Origin: Microtetraspora sp. NBRC 16547
GTDB lineage: Bacteria > Actinomycetota > Actinomycetes > Streptosporangiales > Streptosporangiaceae
Assembly: GCF_030268965.1 (NCBI RefSeq)
Contig: NZ_BSSE01000001.1
Location: 321,796 to 385,795 of the forward strand
Direction of reading: 5' to 3'
Length of the DNA: 64,000 bases
The number at the start of each line of letters is the position of its first letter. Within the stretch, counting starts at the first letter, position 1. This document shows positions 36,232-44,336 of the stretch, one piece after another. Below the pieces are notes generated by a model that saw nothing but the letters and a program-made list of their open reading frames with translations, ran no database searches and had not been told where the DNA came from. The position numbers and the translations under genes were made by a program.

Positions 36232-36810
36232 ATGTTGGCCCTGGAGTTCGTCAGCACCATCCACGCCAGTCGTACCGGCCTGACGGACGACCTGGCCGAC
36301 GCCGCGGACCTGACGGCATGGGGGCGGGCACACGCCGACCCGCTCGGACTCGACCCGACCGCGTTCGTCGCCACCGAGGCCCTGCGGGACGAGGTGATCG
36401 AGCTGCGCCAGGCGGTGCGCGCCCTGTTCGCCCGCGCCGTCTCCCCCGGAGCGCCGAGCGACGCGGACGCGCACCGGCTGCCCGGGTTCGCCGAGTCGCT
36501 CGGACTGGTGAACGCGACGGCGATGGCGGTGCCGCTCGCGCTGCGGCTCGACTGGCCCGCCGACGGCCTCCCGCGCCTCACGACCGTTCCCGCGGAGCCG
36601 GTGAGCGAGTCCGCGCGCATCCGCGCCGCCCTCGCCGCCTCCGCCATCGAGTTGCTCGCCGGTCCCGGCCGCGAGCGGCTGCGGACCTGCCACGCGCCAC
36701 GCTGCGTGCTCTACTTCCTCAAGGAGCACGTCCGGCAGGAGTGGTGCTCCGTCGCGTGCGGCAACCGCGCGCGTGCCGCGCGCCACTACCGCCAGCACAA
36801 GGCGCGCTGA
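36232..36810 (+). CDS. ABATE/CGNR zinc-finger regulatory protein
   Basis: A 192-aa protein with an N-terminal ABATE helical domain and a C-terminal CGNR zinc finger: CHAPRC then WCSVACGNRARAARHY, giving four Cys for zinc and the defining CGNR sequence. The family is widespread in actinobacteria and thought to be stress-responsive transcription factors. It probably regulates itself and the VOC gene, with which it shares promoter motifs. No Shine-Dalgarno is evident, fitting a leaderless message. Confidence 0.85.
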   Translation: MLALEFVSTIHASRTGLTDDLADAADLTAWGRAHADPLGLDPTAFVATEALRDEVIELRQAVRALFARAVSPGAPSDADAHRLPGFAESLGLVNATAMAVPLALRLDWPADGLPRLTTVPAEPVSESARIRAALAASAIELLAGPGRERLRTCHAPRCVLYFLKEHVRQEWCSVACGNRARAARHYRQHKAR

Positions 36811-36963
36811 CACACCGCCCCTGACATCCCCGTAGCCCCTCTCCGGCCGCCACGACCACCCGCCATGACGCGTCGCCGATCACGCCGTCGCCATGCTCGA
36901 TCACCGCCGACAACGGGCGAAGAACACCCGCATCCATCGATTGTGTGATGTACGCCACTCCCT

Positions 36964-36995
36964 TATAACGGAATCAATCCACCATTCCCGTTATA
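36964..36995. promoter_or_regulatory. Inverted repeat upstream of the VOC gene
   Basis: TATAACGGAAT, 9 nt, ATTCCCGTTATA: arms match except for one extra C. A third half-site TAACGGAAG follows at 37001. This is a likely operator for the gene at 37040. Confidence 0.6.
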
Positions 36996-37039
36996 TCGTC
37001 TAACGGAAGCCTCCATTAGACATGGTGAGGAGAACCCCC

Positions 37040-37483
37040 ATGACCTTCACGACCGGCCACGTCGGACTCAACGTCTCGAACCTCGACAGGTCCAAGATCT
37101 TCTACACGACCGTGTTCGGCTTCGACGTCGTCGGCGAGTCCAAGGAGGAGGGGTGCCGCTTCGCCTTCCTCGGGTTCGACGGCGCCCCCGTGCTGACCCT
37201 CTGGGAGCAGAGCGAGGGCACGTTCGACGCCGGGACGCCCGGCCTCCACCACCTGGCCTTCCAGGTGCCGGACATCGAGGCGGTTCGCCGGGCCGAGGCC
37301 GTCATACGGGAGACCGGCGCCACCGTCTTCCACGACGGCGTCGTGCCGCACGGCGAGGGCGCGCCCTCGGGTGGCGTGTTCTTCGCGGACCCCGACGGCA
37401 TCCGCCTGGAGATCTACGCCGCCGGCGGCGCCGACGAGCGTCCCGCGCCCACGCCCGGCGCTCCGACCTGCGGCTTCTTCTAG
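37040..37483 (+). CDS. VOC-superfamily (glyoxalase-like) protein
   Basis: A 147-aa single-domain vicinal-oxygen-chelate protein: beta-alpha-beta-beta-beta modules with candidate metal ligands His 8 (TGHVGLNV), His in LHHLAF, and Glu in DGIRLEIY. It could be a lyase, dioxygenase or binding protein; the specific reaction is not readable. ATG 37040 follows GAGGAG with ideal spacing; ATG 37022 is less likely. An operator-like inverted repeat lies upstream and a MITE-like element begins 4 nt after the stop. Confidence 0.85.
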   Translation: MTFTTGHVGLNVSNLDRSKIFYTTVFGFDVVGESKEEGCRFAFLGFDGAPVLTLWEQSEGTFDAGTPGLHHLAFQVPDIEAVRRAEAVIRETGATVFHDGVVPHGEGAPSGGVFFADPDGIRLEIYAAGGADERPAPTPGAPTCGFF

Positions 37484-37486
37484 GGA

Positions 37487-37690
37487 GTGTTGCGTGGATC
37501 TTTGCCGTAGCGAGGATCGGCCAGATGGATGCGTCGCAAGGCGGAGGAGGAGGTCGGAGCGGAGCCTCCGGCCGACATTCCCGGGCCCCGCGGAAAGTCC
37601 GAGCTTGCGAGGAGTTTTCGTGGGTGGGGCGACAACGAAGCGAGGCGCCATCTGGGCGACCGCAGTAGGCCAAAAAGATCCACGAAACAC
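37487..37690. mobile_element. MITE-like element, about 204 bp, non-coding
   Basis: The ends are imperfect inverted repeats: GTGTTGCGTGGATC (37487-37500) against GATCCACGAAACAC (37677-37690), 13 of 14 matching. Similarity continues inwards, including CCAGATGG (37521) and CCATCTGG (37648). No protein-like frame is inside. It has the form of a miniature inverted-repeat transposable element mobilised in trans; no clear target-site duplication was found. Confidence 0.65.
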
Positions 37691-37742
37691 GACCTAATCG
37701 GATCGCACGACATCGAACGGCCCCCGGGGGAAGGAGACGAGG

Positions 37743-38726
37743 ATGCGACACACCGGAGAGGTCGCGGTCCAACTCCGTGCGGGCGTGCGCGCGGAGAACT
37801 GGGGATCGGCGGGCACGAAACCGGAGATCCCCGAGGTGGCGGCCGACTTCCTGGCCGCCCAACGCATGCTCGTCATCGGTACGGCCGGCCCCGGCGGACG
37901 CGTCTGGGCCGGCCCGCTGACCGGGCCCGCCGGGTTCGCCACCGCACGAGGACCGCGCACGGTGGTGATCGACGCGCTGCCCGGCCCGTACGACCCGCTC
38001 GCGGGCGTGTTCGACGGTGACCGGAGCACCTGGCACAGCACCGGACGCGACACCGGAAAGGGCACCGGACCCGCGGCCGGCGCGGACACCGGGCAGGACA
38101 CCGTGCGCGACACCGGGCACGACATCGGCCTGCTGGCCATCGAGCCCCGGACCCGGCGGCGGATGCGGATCAACGGCCGCGCCCGGCGGGAGGGCGACGG
38201 TCTCGTCGTCACCACCGAGCAGGTCTACGCGAACTGCCCCAAATACCTCCAGACCCGTGATGTCGCGGAGGAACCGGCCCACTCAACGGCGGTCACGTAC
38301 AGAACAGGGCTGCTCGCCCCCGAGCACCGGGAGTGGATTGAGAAGGCGGACACCTTCTTCGTCGCCACGCACGCGGACGGGTTCGGCTCGGACGTTTCCC
38401 ACCGGGGCGGCAACCCCGGGTTCGTCCGCGTCGTCGACGAACATCGGCTGGTCTGGCCCGACTACGTCGGCAACTCGATGTACATGACGCTCGGCAACCT
38501 GGAGCTGAACCCGGCCGCCGGCCTGCTGTTCCTCGACTGGACCACCGGCGACGCGCTGCACCTGACCGGCCGGGCCCGGGTCGACTGGGACCCGGGCGAC
38601 GTCCCCGGCGCGCAGCGCCTGGTCGAGTTCGACATCGACGAGGTGGTGCAGGTCGGCGGCGCGAGCCCGCTGCGCTGGACCTTCGGAAATTACTCCCGTT
38701 TCAACCCACAGCTAAGAAGCCGATGA
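37743..38726 (+). CDS. Pyridoxamine 5'-phosphate oxidase-like (split-barrel flavin) protein
   Basis: A 327-aa protein with two PNPOx-like split-barrel halves, likely binding FMN (N-terminal [15 protein letters not shown]-terminal [32 protein letters not shown]). A Thr/Gly/Asp-rich insert with TG-D repeats at about 100-126 separates them. ATG 37743 follows GAAGGAG. The stop overlaps the ferredoxin start (ATGA), and the DUF1348 gene is also overlapped, so the three form an operon. It may be a flavin reductase or oxidase fed by the ferredoxin; substrate is unknown. Confidence 0.82.
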   Translation: MRHTGEVAVQLRAGVRAENWGSAGTKPEIPEVAADFLAAQRMLVIGTAGPGGRVWAGPLTGPAGFATARGPRTVVIDALPGPYDPLAGVFDGDRSTWHSTGRDTGKGTGPAAGADTGQDTVRDTGHDIGLLAIEPRTRRRMRINGRARREGDGLVVTTEQVYANCPKYLQTRDVAEEPAHSTAVTYRTGLLAPEHREWIEKADTFFVATHADGFGSDVSHRGGNPGFVRVVDEHRLVWPDYVGNSMYMTLGNLELNPAAGLLFLDWTTGDALHLTGRARVDWDPGDVPGAQRLVEFDIDEVVQVGGASPLRWTFGNYSRFNPQLRSR

Positions 38727-38956
38727 TGCGCGTCTACGTCGACAGGGAACGCTGCCAGATACACGCCCAGTGCGTCTTCGCGGCACCCGACGTGTTCGAG
38801 CTCGACGAGAACGACGAGCTGCACTACGTCGCCGAGCCGGACGAATCGCTGTTCCCGGCCGTCGAGGAGGCCGCCCTGCTCTGCCCGGTGCAGGCGATCT
38901 CCATCCGGGACTTACCTGGACCGAGAACGGCGCCACAGGAAGGACATCCACCATGA
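38723..38956 (+). CDS. [3Fe-4S] single-cluster ferredoxin
   Basis: A 77-aa ferredoxin with the Cys pattern C11-x5-C17 ... C54-P, the three-Cys arrangement of actinobacterial 3Fe-4S ferredoxins that usually feed cytochromes P450. No P450 gene is in the window; the flavoprotein upstream is the likely partner. ATG 38723 or 38726 is the start; the PPOX stop overlaps both. The 3' end overlaps the DUF1348 gene by 4 bp. Confidence 0.9.
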   Translation: MMRVYVDRERCQIHAQCVFAAPDVFELDENDELHYVAEPDESLFPAVEEAALLCPVQAISIRDLPGPRTAPQEGHPP

Positions 38957-39405
38957 AACCACCGGTTCCTCCCTTCACCGAGGAGACCGCGCGTCAGAAG
39001 GTGCAGGCCGCCGAGGACGCCTGGAACACCCGCGATCCCAAGATCGTCGCTCAGGCGTACACACCCGACTCGGTCTGGCGCAACCGCGACGAGTTCGTCA
39101 CGGGACGCGAGGAGATCGAGTGGTTCCTCACCCGCAAGTGGGAGCTGGAGCTCGACTACGCGCTCCGCAAGGACCTGTGGGCCTTCACCGGCGACCGCAT
39201 CGCGGTGCGCTTCCAGTACGAGTGCCGCGACGCCGACGGTCAGTGGTGGCGCAGTTACGGCAACGAGCTGTGGGAGTTCGACGCCGACGGGCTGATGCGC
39301 CGCAGGGAGGCGAGCATCAACGACCTGCGCATCGACGAGGGCGAGCGGCGGATATTCGGCCCGCGGCCCGCCGAGGAGCGGGGCCTATCTTTCCCCCTGG
39401 CCTGA
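38953..39405 (+). CDS. DUF1348 / NTF2-like (SnoaL-type) protein
   Basis: A 150-aa cone-fold protein of the DUF1348 group within the NTF2/SnoaL superfamily ([33 protein letters not shown]). Members are often small enzymes or ligand-binding proteins of uncertain role. ATG 38953 overlaps the ferredoxin stop as ATGA, with AAGGA upstream. It ends the PPOX-ferredoxin operon. Confidence 0.85.
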   Translation: MKPPVPPFTEETARQKVQAAEDAWNTRDPKIVAQAYTPDSVWRNRDEFVTGREEIEWFLTRKWELELDYALRKDLWAFTGDRIAVRFQYECRDADGQWWRSYGNELWEFDADGLMRRREASINDLRIDEGERRIFGPRPAEERGLSFPLA

Positions 39406-39415
39406 CTTTTGGGGG

Positions 39416-39443
39416 TTGACCGACCGAAACAGGGGCGTACGTT
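39416..39443 (+). promoter_or_regulatory. Probable promoter of the cox operon
   Basis: TTGACC (39416-39421), 16-nt spacer, TACGTT (39438-39443), 41 nt before the coxS start. It marks the cox genes as an independent unit. Confidence 0.6.
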
Positions 39444-39483
39444 CGCAACTATCCGGTCTCGCCTCTTGTCCGGGAGGGATTGC

Positions 39484-39975
39484 ATGCCCCGAATCTCCGT
39501 CACCGTCGACGGCATCCGATACGACGAGGAGGTGGAACCGCGCCTTCTCCTCGTCCATCTCCTGAGAGATCGACTGGGGAAGACGGGCACGCCGATCGGC
39601 TGCGACACGAGCAACTGCGGCGCCTGCACGGTGCTCCTCGACGGCAGGAGCGCCAAGAGCTGCTCGGTCCTCGCCGTACAGGCGGACGGGTGCGACATCG
39701 TCACGATCGAGGGCCTGTCCACAGGTGGTACGTGGCATCCCATGCAGCGGGCGTTTCACGAGGAGCACGCGCTCCAGTGCGGCTACTGCACCCCGGGGAT
39801 GATCATGGCGGCGATCGACCTGCTGCACGACGACCCCGACCCCTCCGAGGAGTCCGTTCGCGAGGGGCTGGAGGGCAACCTCTGCCGCTGCACCGGCTAC
39901 TGCACCATCGTCCGCGCCGTACGGCGGGGCGCGCGGGAGATGTCGCAGAAGCAGGAAGGGGCGGCTACGTCATGA
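39484..39975 (+). CDS. coxS: Molybdenum hydroxylase [2Fe-2S] small subunit (CoxS-like)
   Basis: A 163-aa iron-sulfur subunit of the xanthine oxidase/CO dehydrogenase family. The plant-ferredoxin cluster Cys are C40, C45, C48 and C60; the second cluster uses C99, C102, C134 and C136 ([10 protein letters not shown] and LCRCTGYC). ATG 39484 follows GGGAGG. It transfers electrons from the molybdenum site in CoxL to the FAD in CoxM. Its stop overlaps the coxL start. Confidence 0.95.
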   Translation: MPRISVTVDGIRYDEEVEPRLLLVHLLRDRLGKTGTPIGCDTSNCGACTVLLDGRSAKSCSVLAVQADGCDIVTIEGLSTGGTWHPMQRAFHEEHALQCGYCTPGMIMAAIDLLHDDPDPSEESVREGLEGNLCRCTGYCTIVRAVRRGAREMSQKQEGAATS

Positions 39976-42401
39976 CCGAGCAGCTCGACGCCGGCGTGGC
40001 GGCCCGGCAGATCAAGGAGAGTGACGTCCTCAGCGGCGCCGGCGACGGCCGGGAGGTCGGCCGGGCCCGGCGGCGCAAAGAGGACGCCCGCCTGGTCACG
40101 GGCCGCACCCAGTGGACCGACAACATCCAGCTCCCCGGCCTGCTCCACGTGGCGTTCCTGCGCAGCCCGATGGCGCACGCGCGGATCACCCGGGTCGACA
40201 CGTCGGTGGCGCGCACCCAGCCCGGCGTCGTGGCGGTCTTCAGCGGCCAGGACTTCGCCGCCGAACAGGGCAGCCTGCCCTGCGCGTGGCCGGTGACCGA
40301 GGACATCGTGCTCCCCGACCACCCGCCGATGGCGGTGACGGAGGTCCGCTACGTCGGCGAGGCGGTGGCCTGCGTGGTCGCCACCGACCGCTACAAGGCC
40401 GCCGACGCGCTGGACGCCATCGAGGTCGACTACGAGCCCCTCGACGCGGTGACCGACATGACCGCGGCGCTCGAAGAGGGCAGTCCCAAGGTCCACGAGG
40501 CCGGCAACAAGGCGTTCACCTGGAAGTTCGCCCAGGGCGACATCGACGCGGCGTTCCGCGACGCGGCCGTGCGCATCGACCGCACCTACGTCCAGCAGCG
40601 GCTGATCCCGTCGGCGATGGAGCCGCGCGCGGTCGTGGCGCAGACGGACGGCGACTCCTTCACCCTGCATTCCTCGACGCAGATCCCGCACATCCTGCGG
40701 GTGATGCTGGCGCTGACCACCGGGATCCCCGAGCACAAGCTGCGCGTCGTCGCCCCCGACGTGGGCGGCGGGTTCGGCTCCAAGCTCCAGGTGACCGCGG
40801 AGGAGGTGCTCTGCCTGCTGATCACCCGCCGCCTCGGCAAGCCGGTCAAGTGGACGGAGTCGCGTTCCGAGGGCAACCTGACCGTCCACCACGGCCGTGA
40901 CCAGCTCCAGCGGATCAGCGTCGCCGCCGACGCCGACGGCCGGATCAGGGGCGTCAAGGTGGACCTGCTGGCCGGCATGGGCGCGTACCTCATGCTGGTC
41001 ACGCCTGGCGTCCCGCTGCTCGGCGCGTTCATGTACTCCGGGATCTACAAGATGGACGCCTACGACTTCACCTGCACGGGCGTCTTCACCACCAAGATGC
41101 CGACCGACGCGTACCGCGGTGCGGGCCGGCCGGAGGCCACGTTCGCGATCGAGCGGATCGTGGACGAGCTCGCGGCCGAGCTCGGCATGGACCCGATCGA
41201 GCTCAGGCGGCGCAACTGGATCCAGCACGCCGAGTTCCCGTACACCACCGTCTGCGGCCTGACGTACGACTCCGGCAACTACGAGGCGGCGACCGACCGG
41301 GCGCTCGCTCTGTTCGGCTACGACAAGCTACGCGCCGAGCAGGCCGACCGGAGGGAGCGCGACGATCCCGTCCAGCTCGGCATCGGCGTATCGACGTACA
41401 CCGAGATGTGCGGCCTCGCGCCGAGCCGCGTCCTCGGCAGCCTCTCGTACGGCGCGGGCGGCTGGGAGCACGCGGGCGTCCGCGTGCTGCCCACCGGCAA
41501 GGTCGAGGTGGTCACCGGCACCAGCCCGCACGGGCAGGGCCACGAGACGGCGTGGAGCCAGATCGTCGCCGACGCCCTGGGCGTGCCGTTCGAGGACGTC
41601 GCGGTGATCCACGGCGACACGTCCTCGTCGCACAAGGGCATGGACACCTACGGCTCCCGCTCGCTCGTCGTGGGCGGCGTCGCCGTCGTCCAGGCGTGCG
41701 AGAAGGTGAAGGAGAAGGCCAGGCAGGTCGCCGCGCACCTGATGGAGGCGTCGCCCGACGACATCGAGTTCACCCGGGGCGAGTTCCGGGTGCGGGGCAC
41801 GGGCACCTCGCGGACGATCCAGGAGATCGCGCTCGCCACGTTCGCGGCGCACGACCTCCCGGACGGCTTCGAGCCGCGCCTGGACGCCGAGGCGACCTTC
41901 GATCCGGACAACTTCTCGTTCCCGCACGGGACGCATCTGTGCGCGGTCGAGGTGGACACTGAGACCGGCGCGACCAAGATCAGATCGTACGTCGCGGTGG
42001 ACGACGTCGGCAGCGTGGTCAACCCGCTCATCGTCGAGGGCCAGGTCCACGGCGGCATCGCGCAGGGCATCGCCCAGGCGCTGTTCGAGGAGGCGGTCCA
42101 CGACGCGGACGGCAACCTGCTGACCACGACCATGGCCGACTACCTGCTGCCGTCGGCGGCCGACCTGCCCGACTACACGACCGACCGCACCGAGACCCCG
42201 GCCACGACCAACCCGCTCGGCGTCAAGGGCGTCGGTGAGGCGGGCACGATCGCCTCGACCCCCGCCGTCGTCAACGCGATCGTCGACGCGCTGCGCCCGC
42301 ACGGCGTGCACGACGTGCCGATGCCCTGCACCCCGGAGCGCGTCTGGCGGGTGCTCGACCAGGCCCGTACGACCGCCCAGAGCACGGACGGAGGTCTGTG
42401 A
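39972..42401 (+). CDS. coxL: Molybdenum hydroxylase large subunit, form II CO dehydrogenase-like (CoxL)
   Basis: An 809-aa molybdopterin subunit. The active-site loop reads AYRGAGR at residues 380-386, the form II signature; true CO-oxidising form I enzymes have AYxCSFR. The glutamate motif GVKGVGEAG near the C-terminus is present. ATG 39972 overlaps the coxS stop. Form II enzymes are often annotated as CODH but many oxidise other substrates such as aldehydes or purines; without biochemical evidence, CO oxidation is uncertain. Confidence 0.93.
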   Translation: MTEQLDAGVAARQIKESDVLSGAGDGREVGRARRRKEDARLVTGRTQWTDNIQLPGLLHVAFLRSPMAHARITRVDTSVARTQPGVVAVFSGQDFAAEQGSLPCAWPVTEDIVLPDHPPMAVTEVRYVGEAVACVVATDRYKAADALDAIEVDYEPLDAVTDMTAALEEGSPKVHEAGNKAFTWKFAQGDIDAAFRDAAVRIDRTYVQQRLIPSAMEPRAVVAQTDGDSFTLHSSTQIPHILRVMLALTTGIPEHKLRVVAPDVGGGFGSKLQVTAEEVLCLLITRRLGKPVKWTESRSEGNLTVHHGRDQLQRISVAADADGRIRGVKVDLLAGMGAYLMLVTPGVPLLGAFMYSGIYKMDAYDFTCTGVFTTKMPTDAYRGAGRPEATFAIERIVDELAAELGMDPIELRRRNWIQHAEFPYTTVCGLTYDSGNYEAATDRALALFGYDKLRAEQADRRERDDPVQLGIGVSTYTEMCGLAPSRVLGSLSYGAGGWEHAGVRVLPTGKVEVVTGTSPHGQGHETAWSQIVADALGVPFEDVAVIHGDTSSSHKGMDTYGSRSLVVGGVAVVQACEKVKEKARQVAAHLMEASPDDIEFTRGEFRVRGTGTSRTIQEIALATFAAHDLPDGFEPRLDAEATFDPDNFSFPHGTHLCAVEVDTETGATKIRSYVAVDDVGSVVNPLIVEGQVHGGIAQGIAQALFEEAVHDADGNLLTTTMADYLLPSAADLPDYTTDRTETPATTNPLGVKGVGEAGTIASTPAVVNAIVDALRPHGVHDVPMPCTPERVWRVLDQARTTAQSTDGGL

Positions 42402-43264
42402 TGATCCCCGCGTCGTTCGATTACGTCCGCCCGTCGTCGCTGGACGAGGCCCTGGAGACGCTCCGCGACCAGGGCGAGGACGCCAAGGTCCTCGCCGGAG
42501 GCCAGTCGTTGCTGCCGCTGCTGCGGCTGCGGCTCGCCTATCCCGGAACGCTCGTCGACGTGGGCCGCGTCAAGGAGTTGCGCGGCGTCGCTGACCGGGG
42601 CGACCACATCCTGATCGGCGCGATGACGACGCACTACGACATCGTCACCTCTCCGATCGTGCGGGAGCACTGCCCCCTGGTCGCCCTCGCGACGGCGACC
42701 GTCGCCGACCCCGCCGTACGGCATCGCGGCACGCTCGGCGGCTCCCTCGCCCACGCCGACCCGGCCGGGGACCTCCCCGCCGTGGCCCGCGCGCTGGACA
42801 TGGAGTTCGTGGTCAGGTCGGCCGATGGGGAGCGTGTGATCCCCGCGGCGGACTTCTTCCTCGACTATCTGGAGACCGCGCTCGACCCCGGGGAGATCCT
42901 CACCGGGATCCGGGTGCCCAAGCTCGGCCCGGGCTGGGGCTTCCACTACGAGAAGTTCCACCGTACGGCCCAGGCGTGGGCGATCGTCGGCGTCGCGGCG
43001 GCGGTCCGCCGGTCGAACGGGACCATCGAGGAGGCGCGGGTCGCGCTGACCAACATGGGGCCGACGCCGGTCCGCGCGACCGCGGTCGAGGAGGCGGTAC
43101 GCGGCGCCGAGCTGGGCGCGGGTGGAGTACTGCGCGCGGCCGCCTCGCGTGCGGACGAGGACACCCATCCCCCGGCCGATCTGCACGCCCGGCCGGACTA
43201 TCGCAGACACCTGGCCCGGGTCCTCACCCACCGCGCGCTCCTCGCCGCGGCGGGCACCACCTGA
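42401..43264 (+). CDS. coxM: Molybdenum hydroxylase FAD subunit (CoxM-like)
   Basis: A 287-aa FAD subunit with AGGQSLLPLLRLRL and RHRGTLGGSLAHADPAGDLP, matching the FAD-binding motifs of xanthine oxidase/CODH medium subunits. ATG 42401 overlaps the coxL stop (TGATG) with GGAGGT upstream; GTG 42398 is possible. It receives electrons from CoxS. Order S-L-M differs from the M-S-L order of Oligotropha. The stop codon region is duplicated just downstream. Confidence 0.93.
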   Translation: MIPASFDYVRPSSLDEALETLRDQGEDAKVLAGGQSLLPLLRLRLAYPGTLVDVGRVKELRGVADRGDHILIGAMTTHYDIVTSPIVREHCPLVALATATVADPAVRHRGTLGGSLAHADPAGDLPAVARALDMEFVVRSADGERVIPAADFFLDYLETALDPGEILTGIRVPKLGPGWGFHYEKFHRTAQAWAIVGVAAAVRRSNGTIEEARVALTNMGPTPVRATAVEEAVRGAELGAGGVLRAAASRADEDTHPPADLHARPDYRRHLARVLTHRALLAAAGTT

Positions 43265-43318
43265 TCCGGCCGCCCGCCCGTCCCGTCAGGGATGGGCGGG
43301 CACCACCTGGTCCGGCCG
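43251..43318. repeat. 22-bp direct duplication of the coxM 3' end
   Basis: CGGGCACCACCTG(A/G)TCCGGCCG occurs at 43251-43272 (containing the stop codon) and 43297-43318, 21 of 22 identical, period 46 bp. Confidence 0.88.
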
Positions 43319-43426
43319 GCCCATCCCGGCTTCACCCGATCCGCCCCGCCCGGTGGCGGCGACGGGGACCCGGGTCGTACTGTCGCAGTTGGAAGACCGG
43401 CGCAGCCGACGGAACGGAGTCGTCCC

Positions 43427-44239
43427 ATGGCAATGCGGTTCGAGCACGAGTTCACGGTGCCGGTCCCGGTGGAGCGGGCATGGCCGGTGCTGCTGGACGT
43501 CGAGCGGGTCGCGCCGTGCCTGCCGGGAGCGACGCTCCAGTCCGTCGAGGGCGACACTTTCACCGGCGGCATGCGGGTCAAGGTGGGCCCCATAACCGTG
43601 ATTTACCAGGGCCATGCGTCGTTCGAGGACGTCGACGAGAAGGCGTGCACGCTGACGCTCAAGGCGTCGGGCAAGGAGGCGCGCGGCTCGGGAACGGCCG
43701 GCGCCACCGTGCACGCCCGGCTGATCCCCGAGGGCGACCACACCAGGGTGCGGGTCGAGACGTCCTTCCACGTCACCGGACGGCCCGCGCAGTTCGGCCG
43801 GGGCGTCATGGCCGAGGTCGGCTCCAAACTGATCGACCGCTTCGCCGGCAATCTCGCCGCCCTCCTGGAAGAGGGAGCGGAAAGGAGAGAGCCCGAGAAG
43901 GCCGTCGGCCCTGAAGAGGCGCGGCTCGAGGAGATCACCGCGCCCCTGCAGCCGGTACCGCCGGCGCCACCCGCGCAGCCCGCCGTGCCCGCACAAGCGG
44001 CGCAGCCCGCCGGACCCACGCCGCACCGACACCTGACCGCGGTGCCGTCTCCGCCGGAACCGGTGGCGGAGAGACGCCCGGAGCGGGGTTCCAAGGCGTC
44101 GCGGACCGCGGACGAGGAGGCCCTGGACCTGCTGCGCATCGCCGGAGTGCCGGTGCTCAAGCGGCTGGCCCCGCTCCTGGGCGCGCTGGCCGGGATCGCC
44201 GTGGTGGTCTATCTGATCCGGCGACGACTCTCCCGCTAA
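43427..44239 (+). CDS. coxG: CoxG-like SRPBCC protein with C-terminal membrane anchor
   Basis: A 270-aa protein with an N-terminal CoxG/SRPBCC domain (about 1-150; FEHEFTVPVPVERAW), a Pro/Ala-rich linker, and a C-terminal membrane helix (about 245-264) followed by basic RRRLSR. In Oligotropha CoxG helps attach CODH to the membrane; this protein fits that role. ATG 43427 has GGAG upstream. It is the fourth gene of the cox set, but no coxD/E/F maturation genes are visible here. Confidence 0.85.
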   Translation: MAMRFEHEFTVPVPVERAWPVLLDVERVAPCLPGATLQSVEGDTFTGGMRVKVGPITVIYQGHASFEDVDEKACTLTLKASGKEARGSGTAGATVHARLIPEGDHTRVRVETSFHVTGRPAQFGRGVMAEVGSKLIDRFAGNLAALLEEGAERREPEKAVGPEEARLEEITAPLQPVPPAPPAQPAVPAQAAQPAGPTPHRHLTAVPSPPEPVAERRPERGSKASRTADEEALDLLRIAGVPVLKRLAPLLGALAGIAVVVYLIRRRLSR

Positions 44240-44336
44240 ACCAGCAAAAATCCCGTCATCTTCTCCCGAACCGGGACAAGCCACCTGAGCGTAGGGGAAC
44301 ACCCCGAGTGTCGAAACCGGCATTCGGGGGGTTCGC

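Noticed and set aside
37484-37742. Gene inside the region after the VOC gene
   Set aside because: Frames there follow the inverted repeat and are not protein-like; a MITE-like element explains it.
39406-39483. Molybdenum cofactor riboswitch before coxS
   Set aside because: The gap is only 78 bp and contains a plain promoter instead of the large conserved structure.
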